DNA of 64,000 bases from Lactobacillus agrestimuris (lineage in GTDB: Bacteria > Bacillota > Bacilli > Lactobacillales > Lactobacillaceae): NCBI RefSeq assembly GCF_943193025.1, contig NZ_CALPCQ010000010.1:1-64000 (forward strand), in the 5' to 3' direction. Positions 8,900 to 16,319 of the stretch are shown here, piece by piece. How positions within the stretch are numbered: position 1 is the stretch's first letter; each line of letters opens with the position of its first letter. Both the position numbers and the translations under genes were made by a program. The notes below the pieces were generated by a model. The model worked only from the letters and a program-made list of their open reading frames with translations, ran no database searches and was not told the origin of the DNA.

Positions 8900-9760
8900 T
8901 TATCCCCAAAATTTTCCCGGTAATAACAAAAGCCAGATCGTTGCAATGATACTTAAGATAATTACTAACCAGCGCAAAACTTCAATTATTAAGTTTAGAT
9001 CAGTAATTCCTGCATGTACTTTAACTTGACGACCATAATAATATTGATTTACTAGCTCATAAAACTGTCCCATATCATAACCATATTTTGCAAAGTAATC
9101 ATCAGGGTCAGTCTGATTAGTATTACCCAAGTATTGACTAACTTCGCTATGTGACCAAATTGTACCTAAACCACCGGGTTTATTTTTGGCTGCATCTTCT
9201 TTAGCTAAATCTTTTCGAGCATTCGACCAATTTTTCTGAGTAATTGTTACTCTAGAAGGCTTCAAATTATATTCATGAAGCAGTCCTGCCACATAAATTG
9301 CGGCCGTATTAACTTCTTTAGCAAAATTTTCCACATCATCTACTTCACAGAGATCAACCTGAAGATAACGTCTATTAGCAGCCTCCCCAGCTCCTGTTGT
9401 AGCATTCTTAGAAAGTTGTACAACTTGATTTTGATCTACTACAGCATTAAATGAAATTTTCTTATCTTTTTGTACCCTTTGCAGCTGCTGAGTAAGATTT
9501 TTTGAACTGGAGTGAATCACCACACCTTCAGGTCTGGCTTGTCGATATTTAAGATTCGTTTGATAATTAAGCTTACTAATTTTCGCTTGGGTAAAATGAT
9601 TACTGCTTATATAAGTATTGATATTAGGAATAATTTTAAAATTCAGGCTGACAATTGCGAGTAATACCACAATTCCCAGTAGTCCATAACGAGTTTTGGG
9701 ATGCGTGCGTAAATAATGGTTTCGCTCAACCCGAGTTTTTCTAAAGCGTCTTTCACTCAT
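8900..9760 (-). CDS. Membrane-anchored Amidase_2/PGRP-like protein
   Basis: 286 residues with an N-terminal basic tail and membrane helix (about 25-45), an extracellular domain, and a second membrane helix at the C-terminus (about 258-280). The middle resembles N-acetylmuramoyl-L-alanine amidase domain 2. The first zinc-ligand region is GVVIHSSS (near 80), and the second ligand pair may be the histidine of IWSHSEVS and the aspartate of TDPDDYF (near 205-220). The strand HSSSKNLTQQL and the FNAVVDQNQVVQL stretch fit the PGRP core. Anchoring by two helices is unusual for an amidase, so it may bind or remodel wall rather than lyse. It forms an operon with the TcaA-like gene. Confidence 0.65.
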   Translation of the reverse strand: MSERRFRKTRVERNHYLRTHPKTRYGLLGIVVLLAIVSLNFKIIPNINTYISSNHFTQAKISKLNYQTNLKYRQARPEGVVIHSSSKNLTQQLQRVQKDKKISFNAVVDQNQVVQLSKNATTGAGEAANRRYLQVDLCEVDDVENFAKEVNTAAIYVAGLLHEYNLKPSRVTITQKNWSNARKDLAKEDAAKNKPGGLGTIWSHSEVSQYLGNTNQTDPDDYFAKYGYDMGQFYELVNQYYYGRQVKVHAGITDLNLIIEVLRWLVIILSIIATIWLLLLPGKFWG

Positions 9761-9806
9761 ATTTTTACTCTTATTCTTACATAATTTGTTTAATCTTTAA
9801 TAAAAA

Positions 9807-9831
9807 AACCGTTACCTTAATAGTAACGGAA
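9807..9831 (-). terminator. Terminator of the GT2 synthase operon
   Basis: CCGTTAC (9809-9815) pairs with GTAACGG (9823-9829), followed on the minus strand by seven T. It separates the synthase gene from the amidase/TcaA pair. Confidence 0.75.
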
Positions 9832-9868
9832 TTTAACTTAATTACAAATTATATTCTTCATAGCTAAC

Positions 9869-11185
9869 TTATGATTCCTTAGCCGCAATTCCATGTTCAG
9901 TCTTAACCCATGAGTTTTCATTATGAATCCAGCGCCAATAAGCAATTACTAAGCTGAAAAATAAAACTAGATAGATATATGAAACAATAAAAACAATTGC
10001 GAGCAATAAGAAAAAATTAGGTGTCGGCTCATTAAAATGCTTTAAGTCACAGTAATAAACGATTAACTCAATCACGCCACATAAGCATGAAATTACTAAA
10101 ATTAATCCTAGTAAAGCCATAATTTCTAAACCGTTAATTTTATCAATGTTCATGATTGCATCAGTAATAGTTAAAACTGACATGGTCAGGATAACCAAGT
10201 CTGCCATCATACTAAACCAAGGTTGAGCTAAGAAATAGTAGATTCCTAACTTTTGGGTTTTAGAAATCTCCTTGCTGTGAATTACTTGTGGCAAATAGCG
10301 TAAACAATCCAGATCTCCTTGTGCCCAACGTCCGCGCTGTCTGATAAACTTTTTAACCGAAGTGAGGGCCTCTTGATAAACATAAGTATCAGTCATGTAA
10401 TCAACAGTGATACCAACTGCCATTAATCGAATCGTCAGTTCATAATCATCAAGTAGCGCCTGGCCCCAAGGATGAACACCAACTTTTTCCATAACTGGAG
10501 TCAAACGAAAAAATTGACCGTTTCCACTCAAGCCAACAGTTCTGGTATACATCCGCATAATTTGCGCCATATGATTAACACTAAAAAATTCCACATCTTG
10601 AAAGATCTGGAGAATGTTTTTAAAGTGAGGATACATCTTGACCCTCATTTGTGTAATCGTACCACCATCTGTGAAATAATTATTCAAACAATCGAGTGCA
10701 TTGTTTGCAAGTTGTGCATCTGCATCAATTACCCCAATAATGGTTTTATCGGGATTTTGATTTTCCTGCTTAATATTAGCCCGAATATAATCAAGACCAA
10801 AGTTTAGCACATCTCCCTTACCTGTATGGGCATTGGGTTCAAATCTTCTCAATAAATGAAGATGCGGATTTCTTACCTGCTCGATTTGTTCAACTGAATT
10901 ATCACTGCTACAGTCATCTACAACTACGACTTCAACTCTTTCAAATTGCAATACTTTCTTTAAAGTACGGACAATAATCGCCCCTTCGTTATAACAAGGA
11001 ATGATTATATAGTATTTTAATTCTGGATCTACTGCTTTTATTTTTTGATTTCCAGCAAAATACCGCTTATCTAACGGATAAGAAAAGGAACGGAAAATTA
11101 CTGTTGCCAAAAAATAAAAAAGAAAGACTGTTAGCACTATGACCCACGCAATTGTAAAGGTCGATCTAAAGATTAAGTTAATCAC
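9869..11185 (-). CDS. Processive family 2 glycosyltransferase (PNAG/hyaluronan-synthase-like)
   Basis: A membrane GT2 of 438 residues. One N-terminal helix (about 8-32) is followed by the catalytic domain: VVVDDCSSDNS (about 85), DADAQL (about 155), GNGQFFRL (about 222), LLDDYELTIR (about 246) and the processivity signature QRGRWAQGD (about 290). Three or four C-terminal helices form the export channel. This D,D,D,QxxRW set belongs to synthases that polymerise and export beta-linked GlcNAc, glucose or hyaluronan-type chains. The closest layout is PgaC/IcaA, but the sugar is not proven. It starts with GTG, overlapping by four bases (GTGA) the stop codon of an upstream 40-residue membrane peptide. 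Confidence 0.85.
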   Translation of the reverse strand: MINLIFRSTFTIAWVIVLTVFLFYFLATVIFRSFSYPLDKRYFAGNQKIKAVDPELKYYIIIPCYNEGAIIVRTLKKVLQFERVEVVVVDDCSSDNSVEQIEQVRNPHLHLLRRFEPNAHTGKGDVLNFGLDYIRANIKQENQNPDKTIIGVIDADAQLANNALDCLNNYFTDGGTITQMRVKMYPHFKNILQIFQDVEFFSVNHMAQIMRMYTRTVGLSGNGQFFRLTPVMEKVGVHPWGQALLDDYELTIRLMAVGITVDYMTDTYVYQEALTSVKKFIRQRGRWAQGDLDCLRYLPQVIHSKEISKTQKLGIYYFLAQPWFSMMADLVILTMSVLTITDAIMNIDKINGLEIMALLGLILVISCLCGVIELIVYYCDLKHFNEPTPNFFLLLAIVFIVSYIYLVLFFSLVIAYWRWIHNENSWVKTEHGIAAKES

Positions 11186-11304
11186 TTTTGGATCCTTCTA
11201 CGGAAAAGCATCCAAAATAAAAAACTAGTCAATAAACTAACAGCAACTAAAGTCGTTAAAATTGTACAAAACGAACTAACTTGCCAAACTGCAAAAATAT
11301 TCAT
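11182..11304 (-). CDS. Small 40-residue membrane protein coupled to the GT2 synthase
   Basis: A short frame on the minus strand encodes 40 residues beginning MNIFAVWQVS. It has one strongly hydrophobic segment (about 12-34) and a basic tail ending FRRRIQK. An AGAGAG ribosome site precedes the ATG by about 9 bases. Its TGA overlaps the GTG start of the synthase as GTGA, which argues for translational coupling. By position it could be an accessory subunit, as PgaD or IcaD is for poly-GlcNAc synthases, though it is much shorter and I see no sequence match. Confidence 0.6.
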   Translation of the reverse strand: MNIFAVWQVSSFCTILTTLVAVSLLTSFLFWMLFRRRIQK

Positions 11305-11518
11305 CTGATAATCTCTCTTTCTTAAAATTCTGTTATGTTTAAGAAAATTATAGGATAACAATAGTTATTTTACAATATATAACTCAAAATTATCATCAAA
11401 CTAATATCTTAGCATTAATTTCACGATATTTTAAAATTAGTTATTCAGTAGATTATAAGTTAGATACTGTATTTCACTTTCTCCACATTTCTTACCATTT
11501 TTGTTATATCCTAGAAAC

Positions 11519-12676
11519 ATGATGAAAAAGAAATATATTTATTTAACCATATTAAGCTGTGGATTATTACTCCTAAGTGCTTGTGCAAAAAATGTCAGAA
11601 CTCCACAAACTGAAGATAAAAGCAGCATTAAAGTAAAGAAAAACTCGCAAAAAACTAAGCCAGATAAACTAATGCAGCGAGTTAAAAAGATGTCGCTCAA
11701 CGAAAAAATTGGACAATTATATTTTGTCCACAGTAGTGGCAATTTTGAGCAGGAAAGGCAAGCTATAAAAAAATATCAGCTTGGCGGAATTACCCTTTTT
11801 GGTCCAGATTTTCAAAAGCGGACCCACCAGCAATTTCTTGACCAAATCAGTCAGTATCAAACTGTTTCAAAAACCGGTTTACTAGTTGCGACAGATCAAG
11901 AAGGTGGAACCGTTTCTCGTTTGAACTCCAATAAGGAAATTAGTGACCGAGCCTATCCAAGTCCACGTGAAGTTTATCAACATGGTGGACTAACCGCTGT
12001 GGAAAAGGAATACAGTGATGTGGCAGCTATTTTGCGGAAAAATGGCATCAACATGAATTTTGCGCCGGTAGCTGATGTTGCCAAAAACAAAAGCAGTTTC
12101 ATCTACGATAGGACTGTTAGTCAAGATTATAATGAGACTGCCAAGTATGTAGCTGCAAGCGTAAAAGCAATTCAAAATAAAAAGGTGGCGGCTACCTTGA
12201 AGCACTTCCCTGGTTACGGGGATGCAAGTGATACTCATACTGGCTTTGCCCAAATTAATAAGTCTTTCACTGCTTATAAAAATGAAGATTTGCTTCCTTT
12301 CCAAGCTGGAATCAAGGCTGGTGCTGATGGAATTATGGTTTCCCACATTGTTATCAACAGCTTCGATCCAAAAATACCAGCATCTCTGTCACCAAAAATT
12401 CACAACTACTTACGCAAACAAATGCACTATCACGGCCTAATCATAACTGATGATCTTCAAATGGGTGCCATTACTCAATTTGCGGAAAAGTATCATACAA
12501 ATGCGGATGTCTTAGCTCTTAAGGCTGGTAATGACGTAATCCTCGGTGGAAATCCACAAACTGGTATCCCGCTTATTGAGCAGGCTGTTAAGAAAAAGCA
12601 GATTTCTAAAAAGCAAATTGACCAATCAGTTTACCGAATTTTGAAATTAAAAGAAAAATTAGGAATTCTAAAGTAA
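11519..12676 (+). CDS. Glycoside hydrolase family 3 lipoprotein (beta-N-acetylhexosaminidase-like)
   Basis: A secreted lipoprotein of about 385 residues. The signal peptide ends with lipobox LLSAC, whose cysteine would be lipidated. The GH3 domain shows the NagZ-type motif KHFPGYGDASDTHTG (near residue 230), including the Asp/His dyad region used by GH3 N-acetylhexosaminidases, and IITDDLQMGA with the nucleophile aspartate. Such enzymes remove beta-GlcNAc from wall or polysaccharide. It is divergent from the GT2 synthase, so the pair could make and trim the same polymer; that is inference. Start: ATG at 11519 or 11522; neither has a clear ribosome site. Confidence 0.85.
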   Translation: MMKKKYIYLTILSCGLLLLSACAKNVRTPQTEDKSSIKVKKNSQKTKPDKLMQRVKKMSLNEKIGQLYFVHSSGNFEQERQAIKKYQLGGITLFGPDFQKRTHQQFLDQISQYQTVSKTGLLVATDQEGGTVSRLNSNKEISDRAYPSPREVYQHGGLTAVEKEYSDVAAILRKNGINMNFAPVADVAKNKSSFIYDRTVSQDYNETAKYVAASVKAIQNKKVAATLKHFPGYGDASDTHTGFAQINKSFTAYKNEDLLPFQAGIKAGADGIMVSHIVINSFDPKIPASLSPKIHNYLRKQMHYHGLIITDDLQMGAITQFAEKYHTNADVLALKAGNDVILGGNPQTGIPLIEQAVKKKQISKKQIDQSVYRILKLKEKLGILK

Positions 12677-12680
12677 CAAA

Positions 12681-12720
12681 AAAACTTCGATCTTCCCGAC
12701 TAAAGGAAAATCGAAGTTTT
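12681..12720. terminator. Bidirectional terminator
   Basis: An 11-bp stem (12681-12691 with 12710-12720) with flanking A and T runs sits between the convergent GH3 and zinc-ribbon genes. Confidence 0.8.
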
Positions 12721-12726
12721 TTCATA

Positions 12727-13587
12727 TTAATATAAGTGCAAAGCTGAACCGAATTGACCAAGTACAGTACTGAAAATCAATATAGTCATAATTGCACCAG
12801 TAATGAATTGGAGTACGAGGAATAAAAGATAACCGTACAACTTATCATGAACTGGGTTGGGATCACCTACAACTACTACAGTTAGGGCCATTCCAAATAG
12901 TGCAACTGAAAGCCAGATCATAATTGTGGACATTACCACACCACCAGGTCCAGCAAGAAGCATGAAGACGAAGTAAACAACAATGAAAATTGCTGAAAGG
13001 TTGCTGGTTTGAACAATGTGATTAGTAAGTTGCAAGAAATTTTTATTTTGGTTGTAGATAACCTTGTATGAAAGGTAAGCTGCACCGATCCAAGCTGCTT
13101 GAGTTAAAAGCAAGAAGAAAATCAATTCAAGCGCCATTCCGAAGGTGAATCTTGAAGTACTACCAGCAAAATCTTGACCCAAGATTGAACTAGTTGCTCT
13201 TTGAGAACCGATGAATAATCCCAAAGCTACTAGAATATCTTCAGCAAGTAAAGTGATCCAGCCGTACCACTTATCTGCGTTTTGTTCAGCGAAGGGATGC
13301 TTCCATGAATTAACAAACCATTGCCACATGTTGTTAACATCAAAGCTCTTCATTGATTGAGCAAAGTCTTGACCAAGACCGGCTACTTGTGATTGAGAAT
13401 CAATTTTTTCAGTAGCCTGTTCTGAACGCTTAGGTGCGTTAGTTTGTGCAACTGATTCTTCTGATCTAGTTACAGTTTGGGTAATTTCAACTTCTTCTAC
13501 AGGAACATTGCGGATATCGGTTCCGCATTCAGTACAGAAATTTACATCTGCTTCCATTTTTGCGCCACATTTTGGACATGTTTTCAT
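12727..13587 (-). CDS. Zinc-ribbon membrane protein
   Basis: 286 residues. The N-terminus is a zinc ribbon with two CxxC knuckles, CPKCGAKMEADVNFCTEC (residues 4-21). A linker rich in S/T/Q/E (about 28-75) follows. The rest carries about five membrane helices (about 112-135, 150-175, 185-210, 215-240, 250-280). It resembles the zinc-ribbon plus YIP1/DUF-type membrane proteins found beside TcaA-like genes in lactobacilli. The ribbon probably mediates protein contacts at the membrane. It lies 24 bases downstream of the TcaA-like gene and is probably in its operon. The function is unknown. Confidence 0.7.
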   Translation of the reverse strand: MKTCPKCGAKMEADVNFCTECGTDIRNVPVEEVEITQTVTRSEESVAQTNAPKRSEQATEKIDSQSQVAGLGQDFAQSMKSFDVNNMWQWFVNSWKHPFAEQNADKWYGWITLLAEDILVALGLFIGSQRATSSILGQDFAGSTSRFTFGMALELIFFLLLTQAAWIGAAYLSYKVIYNQNKNFLQLTNHIVQTSNLSAIFIVVYFVFMLLAGPGGVVMSTIMIWLSVALFGMALTVVVVGDPNPVHDKLYGYLLFLVLQFITGAIMTILIFSTVLGQFGSALHLY

Positions 13588-13611
13588 TATTTTGACTCCC
13601 TTTTATTATTT

Positions 13612-15075
13612 CTAATCCTTCTTAGTCTTATCGTAAATGATCTTACCTTCTCCAACAGATAAAATCTTGAAATTTTCACCATCTTGCTTGAAAGTGATGT
13701 GTGGATAATGTGCTACCTGAATGTGCGTATCACTATCATGTTCGAATTTATAATCGATCTTGGCATCAACTTCAAAGACACCATCACCAATTGGATAGGC
13801 AATATAAATGTCAGGTTGAACATCCCACGAATCAATCTTATCTGAATTATCGAAAGCATCAGCCAATTTATGGAATGACTTATAATACTTGTTGCTTGAA
13901 CCATTAATAAATTCATCTGAATCAGGATTCTTAAAGCAATCTTGAATCAAAGATTCCATCGTATCTCTACTTGGCGCACCCTTAAATTGTGGATAAACAT
14001 TTACCATTGATGAATTAAAATCATTAGTTGCATTTCTGGCCTGATCTAATACATCATCTGAGTCTGAATCATTATCATCATTATATTTGTCATCTTCTAC
14101 GGCTTGACTAATGTTGGCTTCTTTTGAAGTAAACTTCTTTCCATCAACTTTGTAAACCACATAAGCAGCACTTTCGTCATTATATTGGAAATCTTTAAGA
14201 TCAAGAACGCCACTAGAAATCTTACCCACATTCTTGTTTCCAATATAAACTTGACCACCATCAGGTCCAAGAATTGCTAAGTTGGCAGTTTTAATGTTGT
14301 AGTTATATTCACGATCTTTTTGCCATAAAGAAATGTTAGCATCACTGGCTAAATCATGACCTGAAGCCTTTGCCTTAACTTGAACATTGTACTTACCACC
14401 AAGATATGGTCCAATCTTAGCAGAATAACTGCCATCGCCATTGTCCGAAGCGTTTTTAATGAACTTACCATCAACGTAAATCTTGCTATCAGGATGGTTA
14501 GTTACAATTGAAGTCGTATAGCTTTCAACATTCAACTTGTACTTAGGGAAAAATAAGAAGTAATTTCCATCCCTAGTCAAGCTAATTCCGCGGATACTTT
14601 CACCAGAAATCAAAGTATTCTTTAATGTATCCAAACCACTGTAATTACCATCATAGTATTTAGTTAATGGCTTAACTGTAGATGATGTTATTTTTAATTT
14701 AGGGTCATCAGTTACAACTAATGAGGCTAATTTGTCAGTATCTTGATCGCGGATTGCATTAGTAATCCGTGTAACTTGATGAGTTGTGTCATAGTAACGT
14801 TGACCCCAAGCAAATAAACCTCCTAGAACTACTACCACTACTGCAACTATAGTTATAATTGTCTTTTTCTTCTTACTCATCGGTGGTCTTACTTGACGCT
14901 TCACCTGACGAGTCTTTTGAGTCTGGGGTTGAGCTGCAGGAGCCGACTTAGCAGTCTTATCAGCACTTGATGCCGGCTTTTCTGCTTTCGTCAACTTCAC
15001 TCCACAATTTTGACAGAAAGCATCTCCCTCTTTTACTTCCTTGCCACAATTTGGACAAAATTTCTTCACTTTCAT
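13612..15075 (-). CDS. TcaA-like zinc-ribbon membrane protein
   Basis: 487 residues: an N-terminal zinc ribbon (CPNCGKEVKEGDAFCQNC, about 7-24), an Ala/Gln/Pro-rich linker, one membrane helix (about 74-92) and a long extracytoplasmic region with repeated TcaA-type domains. An acidic stretch of D/N/S (about 335-350) leads to a C-terminal NTF2-like part. In Staphylococcus, TcaA links wall stress and glycopeptide sensitivity. The domain order here is the classical TcaA order, whereas the paralogue at 7631-8896 has lost the ribbon. It is the first gene of a probable two-gene operon with the zinc-ribbon membrane protein. Confidence 0.75.
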   Translation of the reverse strand: MKVKKFCPNCGKEVKEGDAFCQNCGVKLTKAEKPASSADKTAKSAPAAQPQTQKTRQVKRQVRPPMSKKKKTIITIVAVVVVVLGGLFAWGQRYYDTTHQVTRITNAIRDQDTDKLASLVVTDDPKLKITSSTVKPLTKYYDGNYSGLDTLKNTLISGESIRGISLTRDGNYFLFFPKYKLNVESYTTSIVTNHPDSKIYVDGKFIKNASDNGDGSYSAKIGPYLGGKYNVQVKAKASGHDLASDANISLWQKDREYNYNIKTANLAILGPDGGQVYIGNKNVGKISSGVLDLKDFQYNDESAAYVVYKVDGKKFTSKEANISQAVEDDKYNDDNDSDSDDVLDQARNATNDFNSSMVNVYPQFKGAPSRDTMESLIQDCFKNPDSDEFINGSSNKYYKSFHKLADAFDNSDKIDSWDVQPDIYIAYPIGDGVFEVDAKIDYKFEHDSDTHIQVAHYPHITFKQDGENFKILSVGEGKIIYDKTKKD

Positions 15076-15208
15076 TCCTCCATACTTTGTCTATTTAACA
15101 ATATAACATATTAAAGTTACACTTTATTGCGTTATTTTTCAATCCAATTTTTCTAATTGATGTATTTTATTGAAAATTTGTAGTTGTATAGAAAAAAAGA
15201 GACAAAAA

Positions 15209-15239
15209 AGACACCTTCATTGGAATATGAAAGTGTCTT
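15209..15239 (-). terminator. Terminator downstream of the unknown 15.3 kb gene
   Basis: AAGACAC...GTGTCTT with further internal pairing is followed on the minus strand by six T. Confidence 0.65.
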
Positions 15240-15265
15240 GTAGTTAAGTGCTACGGTATTATAAG

Positions 15266-15925
15266 TTAACTAATTAAATTGATTTTTTCTAAAATCTTTT
15301 GATCATTCTTAATTACATCAGCACAATATTGCTTAATAATTGCGTTGCCAATATCACCGCGGAAAATTTTTTTAATATCCTTGATATTATCATTATCCCA
15401 AACTGCATAAGCAGAATAAGCTGAATCATCCGCTTTTATCAAACGATTCAAACCGCCAAGATCATTAATGCAGTTATTGTGAATCATCGTGCGCATATGA
15501 TCCAACTCGCTAAATAATTGACGGTATTCTTCAGCGCTTTTTTCTGCTTTCCAAGCTTCTTTCTTATTATTAAAACGCAATACGATTTGACTATATTTTT
15601 TGAAATCGTCTAGGCAATTTTTTATAAAATCTACTTCAATCTCATCATCGCTATTTAAGTGTGATTCAAGGCTTTCAGGATTAAATTTTACAGTTGCATC
15701 AATCTTTTTTCTGTGAGCCTTTTTAAACTCCAACTGAATATTTTCATTATAAGTATTAACGATCTCATTTATATCTGTCGCGTCTTCCAGCATCCCTATC
15801 TCTTGCAGGATTTTTCCAACTTTCAAAATATCCACCTTTGGATCGGCGCTACTATCAAGATCAGCCATCAATTGATCGGCCGTTTCTAACTTTTCAATAT
15901 CTTTGATTGTCATGCAAAATGCCAT
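15266..15925 (-). CDS. Unknown protein, possible DUF3232-like
   Basis: A soluble, mostly helical, acidic protein with no membrane segment. It begins MAFCMTIKDIEKLETADQL if started at the ATG at 15925. A conserved-looking block LDHMRTMIHNNCINDLGG lies near residue 160. It loosely resembles DUF3232 proteins of lactobacilli, but I cannot verify that. The start is awkward: a perfect AGGAGGT (15944-15950) lies 18 bases upstream of this ATG, and between them is the hairpin described separately. The open frame extends further upstream only through remnants of another gene (Abi_2). It stands alone with its own terminator. Confidence 0.55.
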   Translation of the reverse strand: MAFCMTIKDIEKLETADQLMADLDSSADPKVDILKVGKILQEIGMLEDATDINEIVNTYNENIQLEFKKAHRKKIDATVKFNPESLESHLNSDDEIEVDFIKNCLDDFKKYSQIVLRFNNKKEAWKAEKSAEEYRQLFSELDHMRTMIHNNCINDLGGLNRLIKADDSAYSAYAVWDNDNIKDIKKIFRGDIGNAIIKQYCADVIKNDQKILEKINLIS

Positions 15926-15940
15926 ATTTAAGAATATGGC
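15921..15940 (-). promoter_or_regulatory. Hairpin between ribosome site and start codon
   Basis: GCCATATT-CTTA-AATATGGC is a perfect 8-bp inverted repeat. It starts directly after the AGGAGGT at 15944-15950 and its 3' arm contains the ATG at 15925. In the RNA it would bury the start codon, or alternatively move ribosome site and downstream codons closer together. Confidence 0.45.
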
Positions 15941-15959
15941 TCGACCTCCTATCTCTATT

Positions 15960-16109
15960 ATCTGTACCTTAATAAAGCCTAATAAATCCTTACAAATTTT
16001 ATTCAAAATTTTTCTCTTAGAATTTTTTAGAATGTTGTAAATTTTGGAAAATTAATCCTCTGTCTTTCAAGAGACAAACTTGTTTATCAATAGTTTTAAA
16101 TTCTTTCAC
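15960..16109 (-). pseudogene. N-terminal remnant of an AbiF/Abi_2 family gene
   Basis: From a GTG at 16109 the minus strand encodes VKEFKTIDKQVCLLKDRGLI, the characteristic opening of Abi_2 (AbiD/AbiF) abortive-infection proteins. The frame then stops at an early TAA. A one-base shift recovers ILREKNFE, and another recovers INKICKDLLGF, which resemble the family's ILxxENYYxxINGYKDLF region. After that the homology is lost, so only about 50 codons of a roughly 300-codon gene remain and they are frameshifted. The ribosome site would be AGAGGTG, inside the 3' arm of the upstream terminator hairpin. AbiF proteins are HEPN RNase relatives considered close to Cas13 ancestry. Confidence 0.6.
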
Positions 16110-16182
16110 ACAAAAACACCTCTACAAAAATAGAGGTGCTTTTCCGCAACGGCCTCACTTAGAGTCCACCGCCACTTTTTTT
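16110..16182 (-). ncRNA. Candidate AbiF-associated small RNA
   Basis: A compact RNA of about 73 bases upstream of the Abi_2 remnant. It contains a GC-rich core (GTGGCGGTGGACTCT ... GAGGCCGTTGCGG) in very A/T-rich surroundings. It ends in a perfect hairpin (CACCTCTA/TAGAGGTG, 16117-16124 with 16131-16138) followed by five T. Upstream is a fitting promoter. Some AbiF proteins are known to be paired with an upstream non-coding RNA that acts as antitoxin. Position, size and the terminator just before the protein start match that layout. The identification is inference. Confidence 0.5.
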
Positions 16183-16188
16183 ACCTCT

Positions 16189-16216
16189 ATTTTACATTTT
16201 ATATAATTACGGTCAA
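16189..16216 (-). promoter_or_regulatory. Promoter of the candidate AbiF-associated RNA
   Basis: TTGACC (16211-16216) and TAAAAT (16189-16194) on the minus strand are spaced by 16 bases, placing the start near 16182. Confidence 0.5.
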
Positions 16217-16319
16217 TTTTAAACGTCTGTTCTATAGATGAAATTAATATACATTTTATGGTGCTTATTCGTTAGTAATAATTTTTGTAGGATAAATATA
16301 AGTGAATTAGTATCTTTAT

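Noticed and set aside
10472-10807. 111-codon frame on the plus strand
   Set aside because: It lies wholly inside the GT2 synthase gene, which has complete motifs on the other strand; the frame is an antisense shadow.
11990-12346. 118-codon frame on the minus strand
   Set aside because: It is antisense within the GH3 gene and has no ribosome site or domain.
15960-16006. Upstream extension of the unknown 15.3 kb gene to a TTG at 16006
   Set aside because: The extra codons belong to the decayed Abi_2 gene and contain no ribosome site for that TTG; the AGGAGGT lies downstream of it.
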